A stretch of DNA of 64,000 nucleotides from Emticicia sp037153985 (GTDB lineage: Bacteria; Bacteroidota; Bacteroidia; Cytophagales; Spirosomataceae), in the NCBI RefSeq assembly GCF_037153985.1, contig NZ_JBBAYI010000009.1, positions 228,198 through 292,197 on the forward strand. The letters are read 5' to 3'. How positions within the stretch are numbered: the stretch's first letter is position 1; each line of letters begins with the position of its first letter. The notes beneath the pieces are model-generated. The model was not told the DNA's origin and did not search any database. It saw only the letters and a program-made list of their open reading frames with translations. Below are positions 42,747 through 51,166 of the stretch, piece by piece. A program made the position numbers and the translations under genes.

Positions 42747-44060
42747 TTAAGCACTTACGGTTTCTCTACCGATACTGAAATAAGTATAGCCTAGTTCCTT
42801 CATATCTTTCAATTCATAAAGGTTACGGCCATCAAATATAACTTTATTTTTTAAGGTACCTTCCATTTTTTCAAAATCAGGTGTACGGAACTCAGGCCAT
42901 TCGGTCATAATCATGAGTGCATCTGCACCTTCAAGTGCTTCATAAGGGTTTTTCGCATATTTCACTTTTTTGCCTACAACCTCGCGTACATTATCCATGG
43001 CTTCAGGGTCATAAACTACTACTTTAGCACCTGCTTTTCTAAGGTCTTTAATGTTATATAAAGCCGGAGCTTCACGAATATCGTCGGTATGAGGTTTAAA
43101 TGCCAAGCCCCACAAAGCAATTGTTTTGCCTTTCAGGTCACCGTTGAAATATTTTTTCAACTGAGGCATTAACTTGGTTTTTTGCTTTTCGTTTACCTTC
43201 ATTACTGATTTCAGAATCTTGAAATCATAGTCAAATTCATTGGCAGTTTTTTCTAATGCCTGTACGTCTTTCGGAAAACAGCTACCACCATAACCAATAC
43301 CTGCAAACAAGAAACGTTTTCCGATACGGCTATCGGTACCAATTCCTCTACGAATATCGTCTACGTTTGCATTGGCTTTTTCGCAAAGGTTTGCAATTTC
43401 GTTCATGAAAGTAATTTTCATAGCCAGAAAAGCATTAGCTGCGTATTTGGTCATTTCGGCCGAACGCTCATCCATAAAAATAATAGGATTTCCTTGACGT
43501 ACCAAAGGTGCGTAAAGTTTCTCCATTACTTTTTTTGCTTTTTCTGATTTCGTACCAATCACAACACGGTCAGGCTTCATGAAATCTTCAACAGCTACCC
43601 CTTCTCTTAAAAACTCAGGGTTTGAAACCACGTCAAATTCTACTTTGGCGTTTTTAGCAATGCGCTCATGCACTTTTTCGGCAGTACCTACCGGAACCGT
43701 ACTTTTATCAATAATAACAGTATAGTTTTCTAGCAAAGGACCTAAGTCACTTGCAACACCCAGAATATATTTTAAATCTGCCGAGCCATCTTCTCCCGGA
43801 GGGGTAGGTAAGGCAAGAAATATCACTTGTGCTTCCTTGATACCCTCTGCAAGATTGGTAGTGAACTTTAAACGGCCCTCTTTAGTATTACGCTCAAAAA
43901 TAACATCCAGACCCGGCTCATAGATAGTTAATTTACCTTTATTTAATTTATCTACTTTACGACTGTCAATGTCAACACAAGTTACCTGATTACCTGTTTC
44001 TGCAAAACAAGTTCCGGTAACTAAGCCTACATAACCTGTTCCGACAACTGCGATTTTCAT
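42747..44060 (-). CDS. ugd: UDP-glucose 6-dehydrogenase
   Basis: 437 residues. NAD-binding motif GTGYVGLVTG at about 7-16; the catalytic cysteine lies in GIGYGGSCFPKDVQAL (about 253-268), and the lysine in TKYAANAFLAMKITF is also conserved. It oxidises UDP-glucose to UDP-glucuronate with two NAD+. The UXS-type gene follows after 107 bp on the same strand. Upstream is a good TTTG/TAAATTTG promoter and then a 437-bp spacer to the divergent oxidoreductase operon. Confidence 0.95.
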   Translation of the reverse strand: MKIAVVGTGYVGLVTGTCFAETGNQVTCVDIDSRKVDKLNKGKLTIYEPGLDVIFERNTKEGRLKFTTNLAEGIKEAQVIFLALPTPPGEDGSADLKYILGVASDLGPLLENYTVIIDKSTVPVGTAEKVHERIAKNAKVEFDVVSNPEFLREGVAVEDFMKPDRVVIGTKSEKAKKVMEKLYAPLVRQGNPIIFMDERSAEMTKYAANAFLAMKITFMNEIANLCEKANANVDDIRRGIGTDSRIGKRFLFAGIGYGGSCFPKDVQALEKTANEFDYDFKILKSVMKVNEKQKTKLMPQLKKYFNGDLKGKTIALWGLAFKPHTDDIREAPALYNIKDLRKAGAKVVVYDPEAMDNVREVVGKKVKYAKNPYEALEGADALMIMTEWPEFRTPDFEKMEGTLKNKVIFDGRNLYELKDMKELGYTYFSIGRETVSA

Positions 44061-44083
44061 AAGATATATGTTTCAGAATTTAA

Positions 44084-44112
44084 CAAATTTATTTTCTATT
44101 TTTCATATCAAA
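44084..44112 (-). promoter_or_regulatory. Promoter of ugd
   Basis: Minus strand: TTTG (44112-44109), 17 bp, then TAAATTTG (44091-44084), close to the Bacteroidota consensus, 24 bp before the ugd start. Confidence 0.55.
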
Positions 44113-44355
44113 AAATATGCCGTAAAATTAGATTATTTTTTGATAAGACCTGCAAGCATGAAGAATAAAAAATGAAAATTTTTTATTGAAATCATAGACT
44201 TAATGGCTCGTGTAGTCTATTAAGTCTATATTTTTAACATCAATAAGTGTAGTTTTGACAATAACATATTAAGCCTTATAATGGGAAAAAAGCAAGATTT
44301 TTTCATGTTTCATTTACATTACGCCGTATGGCCTGCCTGATTAAAAATTACTAAG

Positions 44356-44363
44356 TATATTTG
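44356..44363 (+). promoter_or_regulatory. Candidate -7 box of the GMC oxidoreductase operon
   Basis: TATATTTG matches TAnnTTTG; the predicted leader to the TTG start at 44498 is about 130 nt. The -33 region is poor (CCTG). Confidence 0.4.
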
Positions 44364-44497
44364 CCACATATACTTTAAGCAGCGTTTTTAGCGTTTTTAA
44401 TTGAATTTTCATGGAGGCAAATTTGCATAGACAGGTTTTTCTTGCGTAATTTCACCACCTAAAATAATTTAGCAACCCTTAAATTTATACTACGACA

Positions 44498-45163
44498 TTG
44501 AATAGAAGAGATGCCATGCAAAGAGTCGCCTTCCTGATGGGAGGAGCTTTGTCTGCCCCTACAATGATTGCTATGTTGGAAGGTTGTAAATCCAATACTG
44601 CAACTGAAGCAACCACTTCAGGCTTTTCTCTCTCTCCTGATTACAAAAATCTAGTTTCTGAAATTGCAGAGATAATTATTCCTAAAACGTCTACTCCGGG
44701 TGCTAAAGATGCCGGTGTTGGGCCTTTCATTGAGGTAATGCTGAAAGATTGCTACACGCCTGCACAGCAGGAACACTTCACGAAAGGATTAGATGCTTTG
44801 GAAGAGGCTTCTAAAAAGGAAAACGGAGGGAAGAAGTTTCTGGAAAGCACACCTGAACAACAAGTTGCGCTTCTGAAAAAATTTGAACAAATGGCTAACG
44901 ATGAGGCGAAACAGAACGAGACTTCGAAAAAGATAGTTGATAACGAAACCGGCCTTGTGAAAGACCCGAAAGACCCAAAAACCTTGAAAACCAAAACAGA
45001 GGTTCCGCCAGTGCCATTCTTCAAGTTAATGAAAGAGTTAACGCTTTTAGGTTATTTTACTTCAGAAGCAGGTGCTAAAAATGCGTTGGCTTATGTTGAA
45101 GTACCTGGCCGCTACGATGGCTGTGTAAAAATGACACCCGGCCAGAAAGTTTGGGCATTATAA
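44498..45163 (+). CDS. Gluconate 2-dehydrogenase subunit 3-like protein with Tat-type signal
   Basis: 221 residues when started at the TTG at 44498, which gives the twin-arginine leader NRRDAMQRVAFLMGGALSA and a possible lipobox Cys after LEG (about residue 30). The later in-frame ATG at 44516 would delete the Arg-Arg pair, so TTG is preferred. The body (about 45-221) resembles the small subunit of FAD-dependent gluconate/sugar dehydrogenases, with repeated helical segments and FKLMKELTLLGYFTSE. The GMC-type catalytic subunit follows 34 bp downstream, so the two likely form one exported complex. Confidence 0.82.
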   Translation: MNRRDAMQRVAFLMGGALSAPTMIAMLEGCKSNTATEATTSGFSLSPDYKNLVSEIAEIIIPKTSTPGAKDAGVGPFIEVMLKDCYTPAQQEHFTKGLDALEEASKKENGGKKFLESTPEQQVALLKKFEQMANDEAKQNETSKKIVDNETGLVKDPKDPKTLKTKTEVPPVPFFKLMKELTLLGYFTSEAGAKNALAYVEVPGRYDGCVKMTPGQKVWAL

Positions 45164-45197
45164 TTAATTTTAAGAGAAATTCAACCGTAACTATCAA

Positions 45198-46916
45198 ATG
45201 AATATTCAAGGAAAAGCAAAAGAGCAGGCAACTTATGACGCTATCGTTGTAGGTTCTGGTATATCAGGTGGTTGGGCTGCAAAAGAATTGTGTGAAAAAG
45301 GACTTAAGGTTTTGATGCTTGAGCGCGGACGCGACATTAAGCACGTAACAGGGTATACAACAGCTACCAAAAATCCGTGGGAGTTCCCACACCGTGGCAG
45401 GGTCGACAACATGGCTAAAGAAGAATACTGGGCAAACGTTCGCACAGGGTATACAGCCAATGAAGAACACCGCCACCATTTTGAAAACGATAAAGAAAAC
45501 CCATATCTGGAAAAACGTGGTTTTGACTGGATTCGTGGATACCATGTTGGCGGGCGTTCACTTATGTGGGGCCGCCAGAGTTATCGTTGGAATGAAAAAG
45601 ACTTTACCGCTAATCTAGAAGACGGCCACGGTGTTGACTGGCCTATCCGTTATAAAGACTTAGCTCCGTGGTATAGCTACGTTGAAACCTTCATTGGGGT
45701 AAGTGGCTATAAAGAAGGGCTTGATGTATTGCCTGACGGAAATTTTCAGCCCGGTATGGAAATGAATTGCGTAGAAAAAGAAGTGCGTAATTCGATTCAG
45801 AAAAAATTTAATGGCCGCCATGTAACTATTGGTCGTACGGCACACTTAACGGCTCCTACCCAGATACAAACTGAATTAGGCCGTGCCTCGTGCCAGTACC
45901 GCAATGCCTGTATGCGTGGTTGCCCTTATGGAGCTTATTTTAGTACACAATCGGCTACCTTGCCCGCAGCTAACAAAACGGGTAATCTTACTTTGATGGC
46001 CGATAAAATAGTGTACGAAGTAATTTTTGATGACGAAAAAGGCAAAGCTGTGGGCGTGCGTACCATAGACCAGAATACAAAAGAACATCTGGATTTTTAT
46101 TCAAAAATTATATTCCTGAATGCTTCGGCTATTAATTCTGCTTGGATATTGATGCAATCAAAATCTAAAACTCATCCTAATGGTTTAGGAAATGAGTCGG
46201 ACCAGTTAGGCAGAAACATCATGGACCACCACCTGAGTGTAGGGGCATCGGGCACTTTCGAAGGCATGGAAGATATGTACTACTATGGCCGCCGTGCCAA
46301 TGGTGTTTATATTCCGCGTTTTACCAACTGGGGCAGAGATACAAAAAGAGACTTTGTAAGAGGTTTTGGGTATCAGGGAGGTGCAAGCCGCGAAGGTTGG
46401 GGCCGTGGAAATTACAAAGATGGCTTCGGAGCCGAATTCAAAGAGTCATTAACTACGCCTGGGCCGTGGACTTTCGGTATTGGGGGCTTTGGCGAAACTC
46501 TGCCTGACCCTAACAACCGTTTTACACTTTCTGACCAGAAAGATAAATGGGGCTTGCCAGTAGTAGAATTCGATGCCGCATGGGGCGACAACGCGCTCAA
46601 AATGCGTATTGCAATGATGAACGAAGCTGCCGAAATGCTTGAAGCCGCAGGTTTGAAAAATATTAACGCCTATAACAATATGGCTCCAAATCCGGGTATT
46701 GGTATCCATGAAATGGGTACAGCCCGTATGGGAAGAGACAAGAAAACCTCTGTTCTGAATGGTAACAATCAGGTTTGGGGTGCGCCAAACGTATTTGTAA
46801 CTGATGGTGCTGCTATGGTGTCTGCATCATGCGTGAACCCATCGTTAACTTATATGGCCTTAACAGCCCGCGCTGCTGATTTCGCCGTGAAAGAAATGAA
46901 GAAATTGAATTTGTAA
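45198..46916 (+). CDS. GMC-family flavoprotein oxidoreductase
   Basis: 572 residues. FAD binding is shown by DAIVVGSGISGGWAAKEL (about 14-31) and ERGR; later landmarks are GRSLMWGRQSYRW, the GMC C-domain stretch GIGIHEMGTARMG with a likely catalytic His, and NPSLTYMALTARAA at the end. It resembles the large subunit of gluconate/2-keto-gluconate or other sugar dehydrogenases. No signal peptide of its own is evident, so export with the Tat-signal small subunit encoded upstream is plausible. The electron acceptor is not in the window. Confidence 0.9.
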   Translation: MNIQGKAKEQATYDAIVVGSGISGGWAAKELCEKGLKVLMLERGRDIKHVTGYTTATKNPWEFPHRGRVDNMAKEEYWANVRTGYTANEEHRHHFENDKENPYLEKRGFDWIRGYHVGGRSLMWGRQSYRWNEKDFTANLEDGHGVDWPIRYKDLAPWYSYVETFIGVSGYKEGLDVLPDGNFQPGMEMNCVEKEVRNSIQKKFNGRHVTIGRTAHLTAPTQIQTELGRASCQYRNACMRGCPYGAYFSTQSATLPAANKTGNLTLMADKIVYEVIFDDEKGKAVGVRTIDQNTKEHLDFYSKIIFLNASAINSAWILMQSKSKTHPNGLGNESDQLGRNIMDHHLSVGASGTFEGMEDMYYYGRRANGVYIPRFTNWGRDTKRDFVRGFGYQGGASREGWGRGNYKDGFGAEFKESLTTPGPWTFGIGGFGETLPDPNNRFTLSDQKDKWGLPVVEFDAAWGDNALKMRIAMMNEAAEMLEAAGLKNINAYNNMAPNPGIGIHEMGTARMGRDKKTSVLNGNNQVWGAPNVFVTDGAAMVSASCVNPSLTYMALTARAADFAVKEMKKLNL

Positions 46917-46929
46917 AATAGGCTTCATT

Positions 46930-46964
46930 AAAAATAGCTGCCAGCACTACTGGCAGCTATTTTT
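46930..46964. terminator. Bidirectional terminator
   Basis: Fifteen-bp perfect stem (46930-46944 with 46950-46964), ends in T5 on the plus strand and on the minus strand; between convergent genes. Confidence 0.88.
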
Positions 46965-46966
46965 GT

Positions 46967-47689
46967 TTATAGCGTATTAATTTTCTGGAGTACCTCCTGT
47001 ATCTCTGTTTCGCTTATTTCGCCAGTTCCGCTCCATACGCGTTTACCCTTTTTTATGATTACGTAAGTGGGGGTTTCTTCTACTTTAAAAACAGACGAAA
47101 TAATATCGTTCTTTTCGGAATCAACTTTGAGTAACTTTATTTTTTTGTTCTCGTCAGCAACTTTGTTAAGTAGGGGCGTTACTTTCTTGCATACCTCACA
47201 CCAATCGGTATAAAAATGAATCAATACAATTTCATTTGAACGAACAATTTCGTCCAGATTAGGCAGGGTTAATGCGGCAATTGGTCTGGTGTTCGTAGCG
47301 CTCGATACATAAGGCTTGCTCGAAGCTGTCCATTGGGCAAAGCCACCGCTCAGGTCGTATACTTCTTTGAAACCTAACCCTCTTAAAAACACAGCGGCAT
47401 CGGTGCTGCGTTTCCCTGAAAAACAATAAACAAAAACGGGCTTGGTTTTATCAAGAGTTTTTTTTGCTGCTTCCTCAAAATCGTCGTCAGTAAAGTTAAT
47501 ATTCATGGCTCTTTTAATGTGGCCATTGGCGTATTCGGCAGGCGTACGGACATCAACCAACTGTGCGGTTTCTGCTTTTGATTTCAGTTTGGTGTCAAAA
47601 TCAGCAACCGATAACAAAAACGGGTCTTTATTTTGTGAATAACCAGATAAACAAACGAAAATCAGGACAATCGGGAGTATAAATTTCAT
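46967..47689 (-). CDS. Exported rhodanese-thioredoxin fusion protein
   Basis: 240 residues from the ATG at 47689, with a signal peptide ending SGYSQ (residue 19). The first domain (about 25-125) is rhodanese with the active-site Cys89 in VYCFSGKRSTD. The second (about 138-238) is thioredoxin-like with Cys164-Glu-Val-Cys167 in TDWCEVCKKV. Periplasmic fusion of sulfur transfer and thiol-redox functions is inferred. The longer start at 47749 destroys the signal peptide and is rejected. Confidence 0.86.
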   Translation of the reverse strand: MKFILPIVLIFVCLSGYSQNKDPFLLSVADFDTKLKSKAETAQLVDVRTPAEYANGHIKRAMNINFTDDDFEEAAKKTLDKTKPVFVYCFSGKRSTDAAVFLRGLGFKEVYDLSGGFAQWTASSKPYVSSATNTRPIAALTLPNLDEIVRSNEIVLIHFYTDWCEVCKKVTPLLNKVADENKKIKLLKVDSEKNDIISSVFKVEETPTYVIIKKGKRVWSGTGEISETEIQEVLQKINTL

Positions 47690-47873
47690 TACTTGTATTT
47701 GAGTTGCATTGTAAAATAATGATAGAATAAAAAGTACTGAACAAAGCACAATTTTTAAACCAAACAGCTAAACCAATAGCTAAAATTTTTAACGAATCTG
47801 TTGGCAGATTATTGAATGTCCAAGCTAAAACAATACTTGCGGCATTGGCAATTAAAAGACAGCACAAGAGAAA

Positions 47874-48662
47874 TTACTTATTACCTGCTTGCAAGAAGCC
47901 TTGTAGGGGGGAGTTGGTATTGGCAGAAAGAATATTTTCGAGGTCAATTTCATCAAAAACCAAATCGTCAGGCACTTTGTCTTCGGCACTATGATTCACA
48001 ATCATGTGATAATATTTGAAGCTATCAACCGGAACCGATAAACGATACACTACACCTTTATCAATGTTTTTGTTTTCCATTTTCCAGACAGCCAGTTTGG
48101 TGTGTTCATCCAGAATTTTTATCGTAAACTTAACTCCCTGAAAACACTCAATTACAATGGCACTGCTATGGTTCTGAATTGACTTTATAAAGTAGGTGTC
48201 AGGCCCTAAGCCTTGGCTTACCATAACAGTAGAATCCGTAAGGGTAAAAAAGTAATGGTTTTTAAAAACTTTAGGGCAAAAAACATAAGGTTTACCGTTT
48301 AACTCCTGTGCTTCAAACCATTTTTTAGGAAGTTGACTTAATAAGGGGTCATTTTTAAAAGACCATAATTCCTTTAATTTTTTTGAAGCCTTGAAATCAC
48401 GGCAAGCCCGCTGTATTAGCGATTCGTGGTAGTCGTCAAACTCCATTTTTTCAATCAGATTTCTGGCAAAAACTGAGTTTTTCGTAGTATCAATAAATAC
48501 CCCATACCTTTTCTTTATCACCTTGTCGGGGTTGTCAGGGTGAATAGTAATGGTCTGATTATAAAAGCTACGATAAACGGTTTCAGAGGGTGTCTGTGTA
48601 CTTTGCGCAAAAAGAGTAAAGGTAAAAAGACATAGTAATCCACCAATAGTAATTGTCTTCAT
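47874..48662 (-). CDS. Secreted protein of unknown function
   Basis: 262 residues with a signal peptide (MKTITIGGLLCLFTFTLFAQ) and no lipobox. The mature sequence alternates charged helical segments (KKLKELWSFK, NLIEKMEFDDYHES) and beta-rich stretches, with three mature cysteines (in ACRDF, VFCPK and ECFQG). No family was recognised and there is no T9SS tail. It has the same strand as the rhodanese-thioredoxin gene but 184 bp separate them, so co-transcription is uncertain. Confidence 0.7.
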   Translation of the reverse strand: MKTITIGGLLCLFTFTLFAQSTQTPSETVYRSFYNQTITIHPDNPDKVIKKRYGVFIDTTKNSVFARNLIEKMEFDDYHESLIQRACRDFKASKKLKELWSFKNDPLLSQLPKKWFEAQELNGKPYVFCPKVFKNHYFFTLTDSTVMVSQGLGPDTYFIKSIQNHSSAIVIECFQGVKFTIKILDEHTKLAVWKMENKNIDKGVVYRLSVPVDSFKYYHMIVNHSAEDKVPDDLVFDEIDLENILSANTNSPLQGFLQAGNK

Positions 48663-48991
48663 AGTAGCACGAGTATCGATTCATCTGTTTTGTTATTAAG
48701 CGGTACAAAAATCATGCTAGAAAATTTTTTTCCGATAAATATATATTTCAATATATAATGTGTTGTAAATCAGGTAGATACAAAGCGGAAAGGAGAGTTT
48801 TGTTAGCTAAAAATATCTTTGGAATAATTGTTGGTAGCCCCGCTTAATCATTCTTAAGACCAAAGCCAGAAAGCAAACAAAAACACCAGCCGACACAATA
48901 TAGGATGGGTAAGTACTACAAAAAAAGCCTGTTTAAAATTATAGTTCAGGCTATAAATTCAAACAGACTTTAAATTTTATGGTAGTTTCTT
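48663..48991. other. 329-bp intergenic region
   Basis: Non-coding, AT-rich. It contains the likely purM terminator at 48921-48966 and, toward 48663, the upstream region of the secreted-protein gene, where no consensus -7 box was found. A short plus-strand frame at 48906 (22 codons) overlaps the terminator and is not counted. Confidence 0.45.
48921..48966 (-). terminator. Rho-independent terminator of purM
   Basis: Minus strand: imperfect 16-bp stem (48966-48951 with 48945-48930, two mismatches) followed after GC by seven T (48927-48921), 25 bp after the purM stop. Confidence 0.65.
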
Positions 48992-50197
48992 TTAATACAC
49001 AAATTCGCCAAACTCGCTTTTAATAGTGAGTTTTTTGGTATCAGATTTTTCAACCCGCCCAATAATCTGTGCATCAATATTAAACGATTGGGCTATTTCA
49101 ATAATTCGTTGAGCGTATTGTTCATCAAGGTATATTTCTAACCTATGCCCCATATTAAACACTTTGTACATTTCCTGCCAGCTAGTGCCACTTTGTTCAT
49201 GAATGAGTTTAAACAATGGTGGAATAGGGAAGAGATTATCTTTTATGATATGGAGGTTATCAACAAAATGTAATACTTTCGTTTGCGCACCGCCACTGCA
49301 ATGGACCATTCCATGAATGTGTGGGCGCAATTCGTCCAGAAATACTTTAGCTACCGGTGCGTATGTACGGGTAGGAGAGAGAATTAACTTACCTGCATCG
49401 GGTAGCTTATTTAGCGTTTCGCTGTCGAGCGTAGCATTATATGGCTCAATTGCCACAGAATCGGTTAATAGTTTTTTACCGCTATAAACCAGCGAAAAGT
49501 CAATGTCTCCATCGAAACTTTCAGGATATTTTTCGGCATAAACTTTATCCAGCACATCGTGTCTGGCTGATGTTAACCCGTTGCTACCCATGCCACCGTT
49601 ATACGCCGTTTCATAACTGGCTTGGCCATAAGAAGCAAGCCCCACTATTACATCGCCCACTTGTATTTTATCGTTCGATATAACATCGGCTCTTTTCATG
49701 CGGGCAATAACAGTACTGTTTACTGCAATTGTTCTCACCAAATCGCCTACATCGGCGGTTTCGCCGCCTGTGCTGTGTATTTCTATGCCGTGGCTACGAA
49801 GCATGGCAAGGCATTCTTCCGTACCATTAATAATTTCGGCAATAACTTCACCCGGAATTTTATTTTTGTTCCTGTCGATACTTGATGATATAAGCATAGG
49901 GCCTGTGGCGCCTACACAAATGAGGTCATCGGTATTCATCACAATCGAATCCTGTGCAATACCTCTCCATACCGAAATATCGCCGGTTTCTTTCCAGTAT
50001 AAATAAGCCAGCGAGGTCTTGGTTCCTGCTCCGTCGGCGTGCATAATGTTGCAATAGTCATAGTCACCCCCTAAGGTATCAGGCGAAATTTTGCAGAAAG
50101 CCTTCGGAAATAAGCCTTTGTCGAGCTTTTCGATAGCCTTGTGTACATCTTCTTTTGCGGCAGAAACCCCGCGTTGCATATAACGGTCGGTACTCAT
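48992..50197 (-). CDS. purM: Phosphoribosylformylglycinamidine cyclo-ligase (AIR synthase)
   Basis: 401 residues. ATP-dependent ring closure of FGAM to AIR in purine synthesis. The PurM/ThiF-like beta-alpha fold is seen in HADGAGTKTSLAYLY, NTDDLICVGATGP, GGETADVGD and, in the C-terminal domain, HCSGGAQTKVLHF and VFNMGHRLEIY (family MFNMGxGM/IG-type stretch). The length is slightly above the E. coli enzyme (345) but usual for Bacteroidota. It stands alone with a promoter box just upstream. Confidence 0.94.
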   Translation of the reverse strand: MSTDRYMQRGVSAAKEDVHKAIEKLDKGLFPKAFCKISPDTLGGDYDYCNIMHADGAGTKTSLAYLYWKETGDISVWRGIAQDSIVMNTDDLICVGATGPMLISSSIDRNKNKIPGEVIAEIINGTEECLAMLRSHGIEIHSTGGETADVGDLVRTIAVNSTVIARMKRADVISNDKIQVGDVIVGLASYGQASYETAYNGGMGSNGLTSARHDVLDKVYAEKYPESFDGDIDFSLVYSGKKLLTDSVAIEPYNATLDSETLNKLPDAGKLILSPTRTYAPVAKVFLDELRPHIHGMVHCSGGAQTKVLHFVDNLHIIKDNLFPIPPLFKLIHEQSGTSWQEMYKVFNMGHRLEIYLDEQYAQRIIEIAQSFNIDAQIIGRVEKSDTKKLTIKSEFGEFVY

Positions 50198-50216
50198 CAG
50201 AAATTCAATTTTTGGG

Positions 50217-50224
50217 CAAAGGTA
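50217..50224 (-). promoter_or_regulatory. Candidate -7 box of purM
   Basis: Minus-strand TACCTTTG matches TAnnTTTG, giving a leader of about 13 nt. Confidence 0.45.
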
Positions 50225-50260
50225 AGAAAAATGTCTGTTGCATTCCGAAAGTTTAGTGTA

Positions 50261-51049
50261 TTACTTTACGCGTTTCTTTTTTTTCAGATCGAACTTCTCG
50301 CCTTTTTCCAATAAAATAAACTTCATTTCACGGGTATTTTTGAGGGCCTCAAAAACCATTACCTGACTTTCGCCCATTACTTCGGCTAAACGATTGTTTT
50401 CTATATATAAAGCTGTATTTTCGTCGATACCTACACCCAATAAGTCAGGGTTCTGAAATATCAGGCCAATTAATCTGTTTTGCCTCTGGCGTTTAATAAA
50501 ATGCTGGTCAACAATTACGTTTGTCAGTAAGCCCAAGCCCTTTTTAACTTCAACCTTTGAGCCATCTATTACTTTAAAATCGCCTTCGCCGGTAATCATT
50601 TTCTGGCTCATAATGGCTGTTCCTGCGCTTGTTCCGGCAAATACTACCTGTTTTTTGTATTGATTTTGCAGGGCAAGCAGTAGTTCTTCGTCCTGTAAAA
50701 CGGCCATAATGCGGGTTTGGTCGCCGCCTGTAAAAAATACCCCTGTGGCTGTTGATAGTTGTTGCAAAAAAACTGCTTTGGTGTCAGGTGTAAGCGGAGA
50801 CACCGCCGCCTTTTCAACCTTAATGCCCGAAAGGGCTGCAATATCTTTACTGAACGCTTCAAAACTTTCGTCCTGCTCGCCACTTGCCCACGGAATCACC
50901 AGAATTTTGCCTTTGTCTTTTCCGCTCAGTTCTATCAACTTATTGAGTGCGTCGGTTGGCCTTTTGCCGCCACCAATTAAAATCAAACGTTCTTGCGCCA
51001 GCAAGGGAGTAATATTCAGTAAACAGATAAGAAAGATTAATAGCCTCAT
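50261..51049 (-). CDS. Cyanophycinase-like exopeptidase (peptidase family S51)
   Basis: 262 residues with a signal peptide ending PLLAQ. The class I glutamine-amidotransferase-like fold shows LILIGGGKRP, the segment GVFFTGGDQTRI and the nucleophilic Ser in AGTSAGTAIM (about 138-147), followed by DQHF (catalytic His in VDQHFIKRQRQNR). Cyanophycinases release Asp-Arg dipeptides from cyanophycin; family S51 also contains other dipeptidases. The export signal suggests use of external peptide. The C-terminus is Lys-rich. Confidence 0.86.
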   Translation of the reverse strand: MRLLIFLICLLNITPLLAQERLILIGGGKRPTDALNKLIELSGKDKGKILVIPWASGEQDESFEAFSKDIAALSGIKVEKAAVSPLTPDTKAVFLQQLSTATGVFFTGGDQTRIMAVLQDEELLLALQNQYKKQVVFAGTSAGTAIMSQKMITGEGDFKVIDGSKVEVKKGLGLLTNVIVDQHFIKRQRQNRLIGLIFQNPDLLGVGIDENTALYIENNRLAEVMGESQVMVFEALKNTREMKFILLEKGEKFDLKKKKRVK

Positions 51050-51166
51050 TTTTTTAATTTTTATTCAGATTGTCTCTATATTTGAAAGAAGGATTGTGAT
51101 ATAAATACAATCCTGATAAATAGCTCAATTACTTACCTAAATAAGTGCAACAGAAAATACAAATCT

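Larger units (their letters stand above)
44061..44497. other. 437-bp intergenic region with divergent promoters
   Basis: AT-rich non-coding stretch between ugd and the GMC-oxidoreductase operon. It holds the ugd promoter near 44084-44112 and a plus-strand TATATTTG box at 44356. The middle (44170-44240) has imperfect repeats around TAGACTTAA and TAAGTCTA (44195-44204 and 44219-44226) that could pair. No coding frame was convincing. Confidence 0.5.

Noticed and set aside
47628..47867. Hydrophobic minus-strand frame of 79 codons between two secreted-protein genes
   Set aside because: Its last third runs out of frame into the start of the rhodanese-thioredoxin gene, and no promoter, domain or plausible stop before that gene was seen; a decayed membrane gene cannot be excluded.
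48906..48974. Plus-strand 22-codon frame starting MGKYYKKSLF
   Set aside because: It coincides with the minus-strand terminator hairpin of purM and has no other support.
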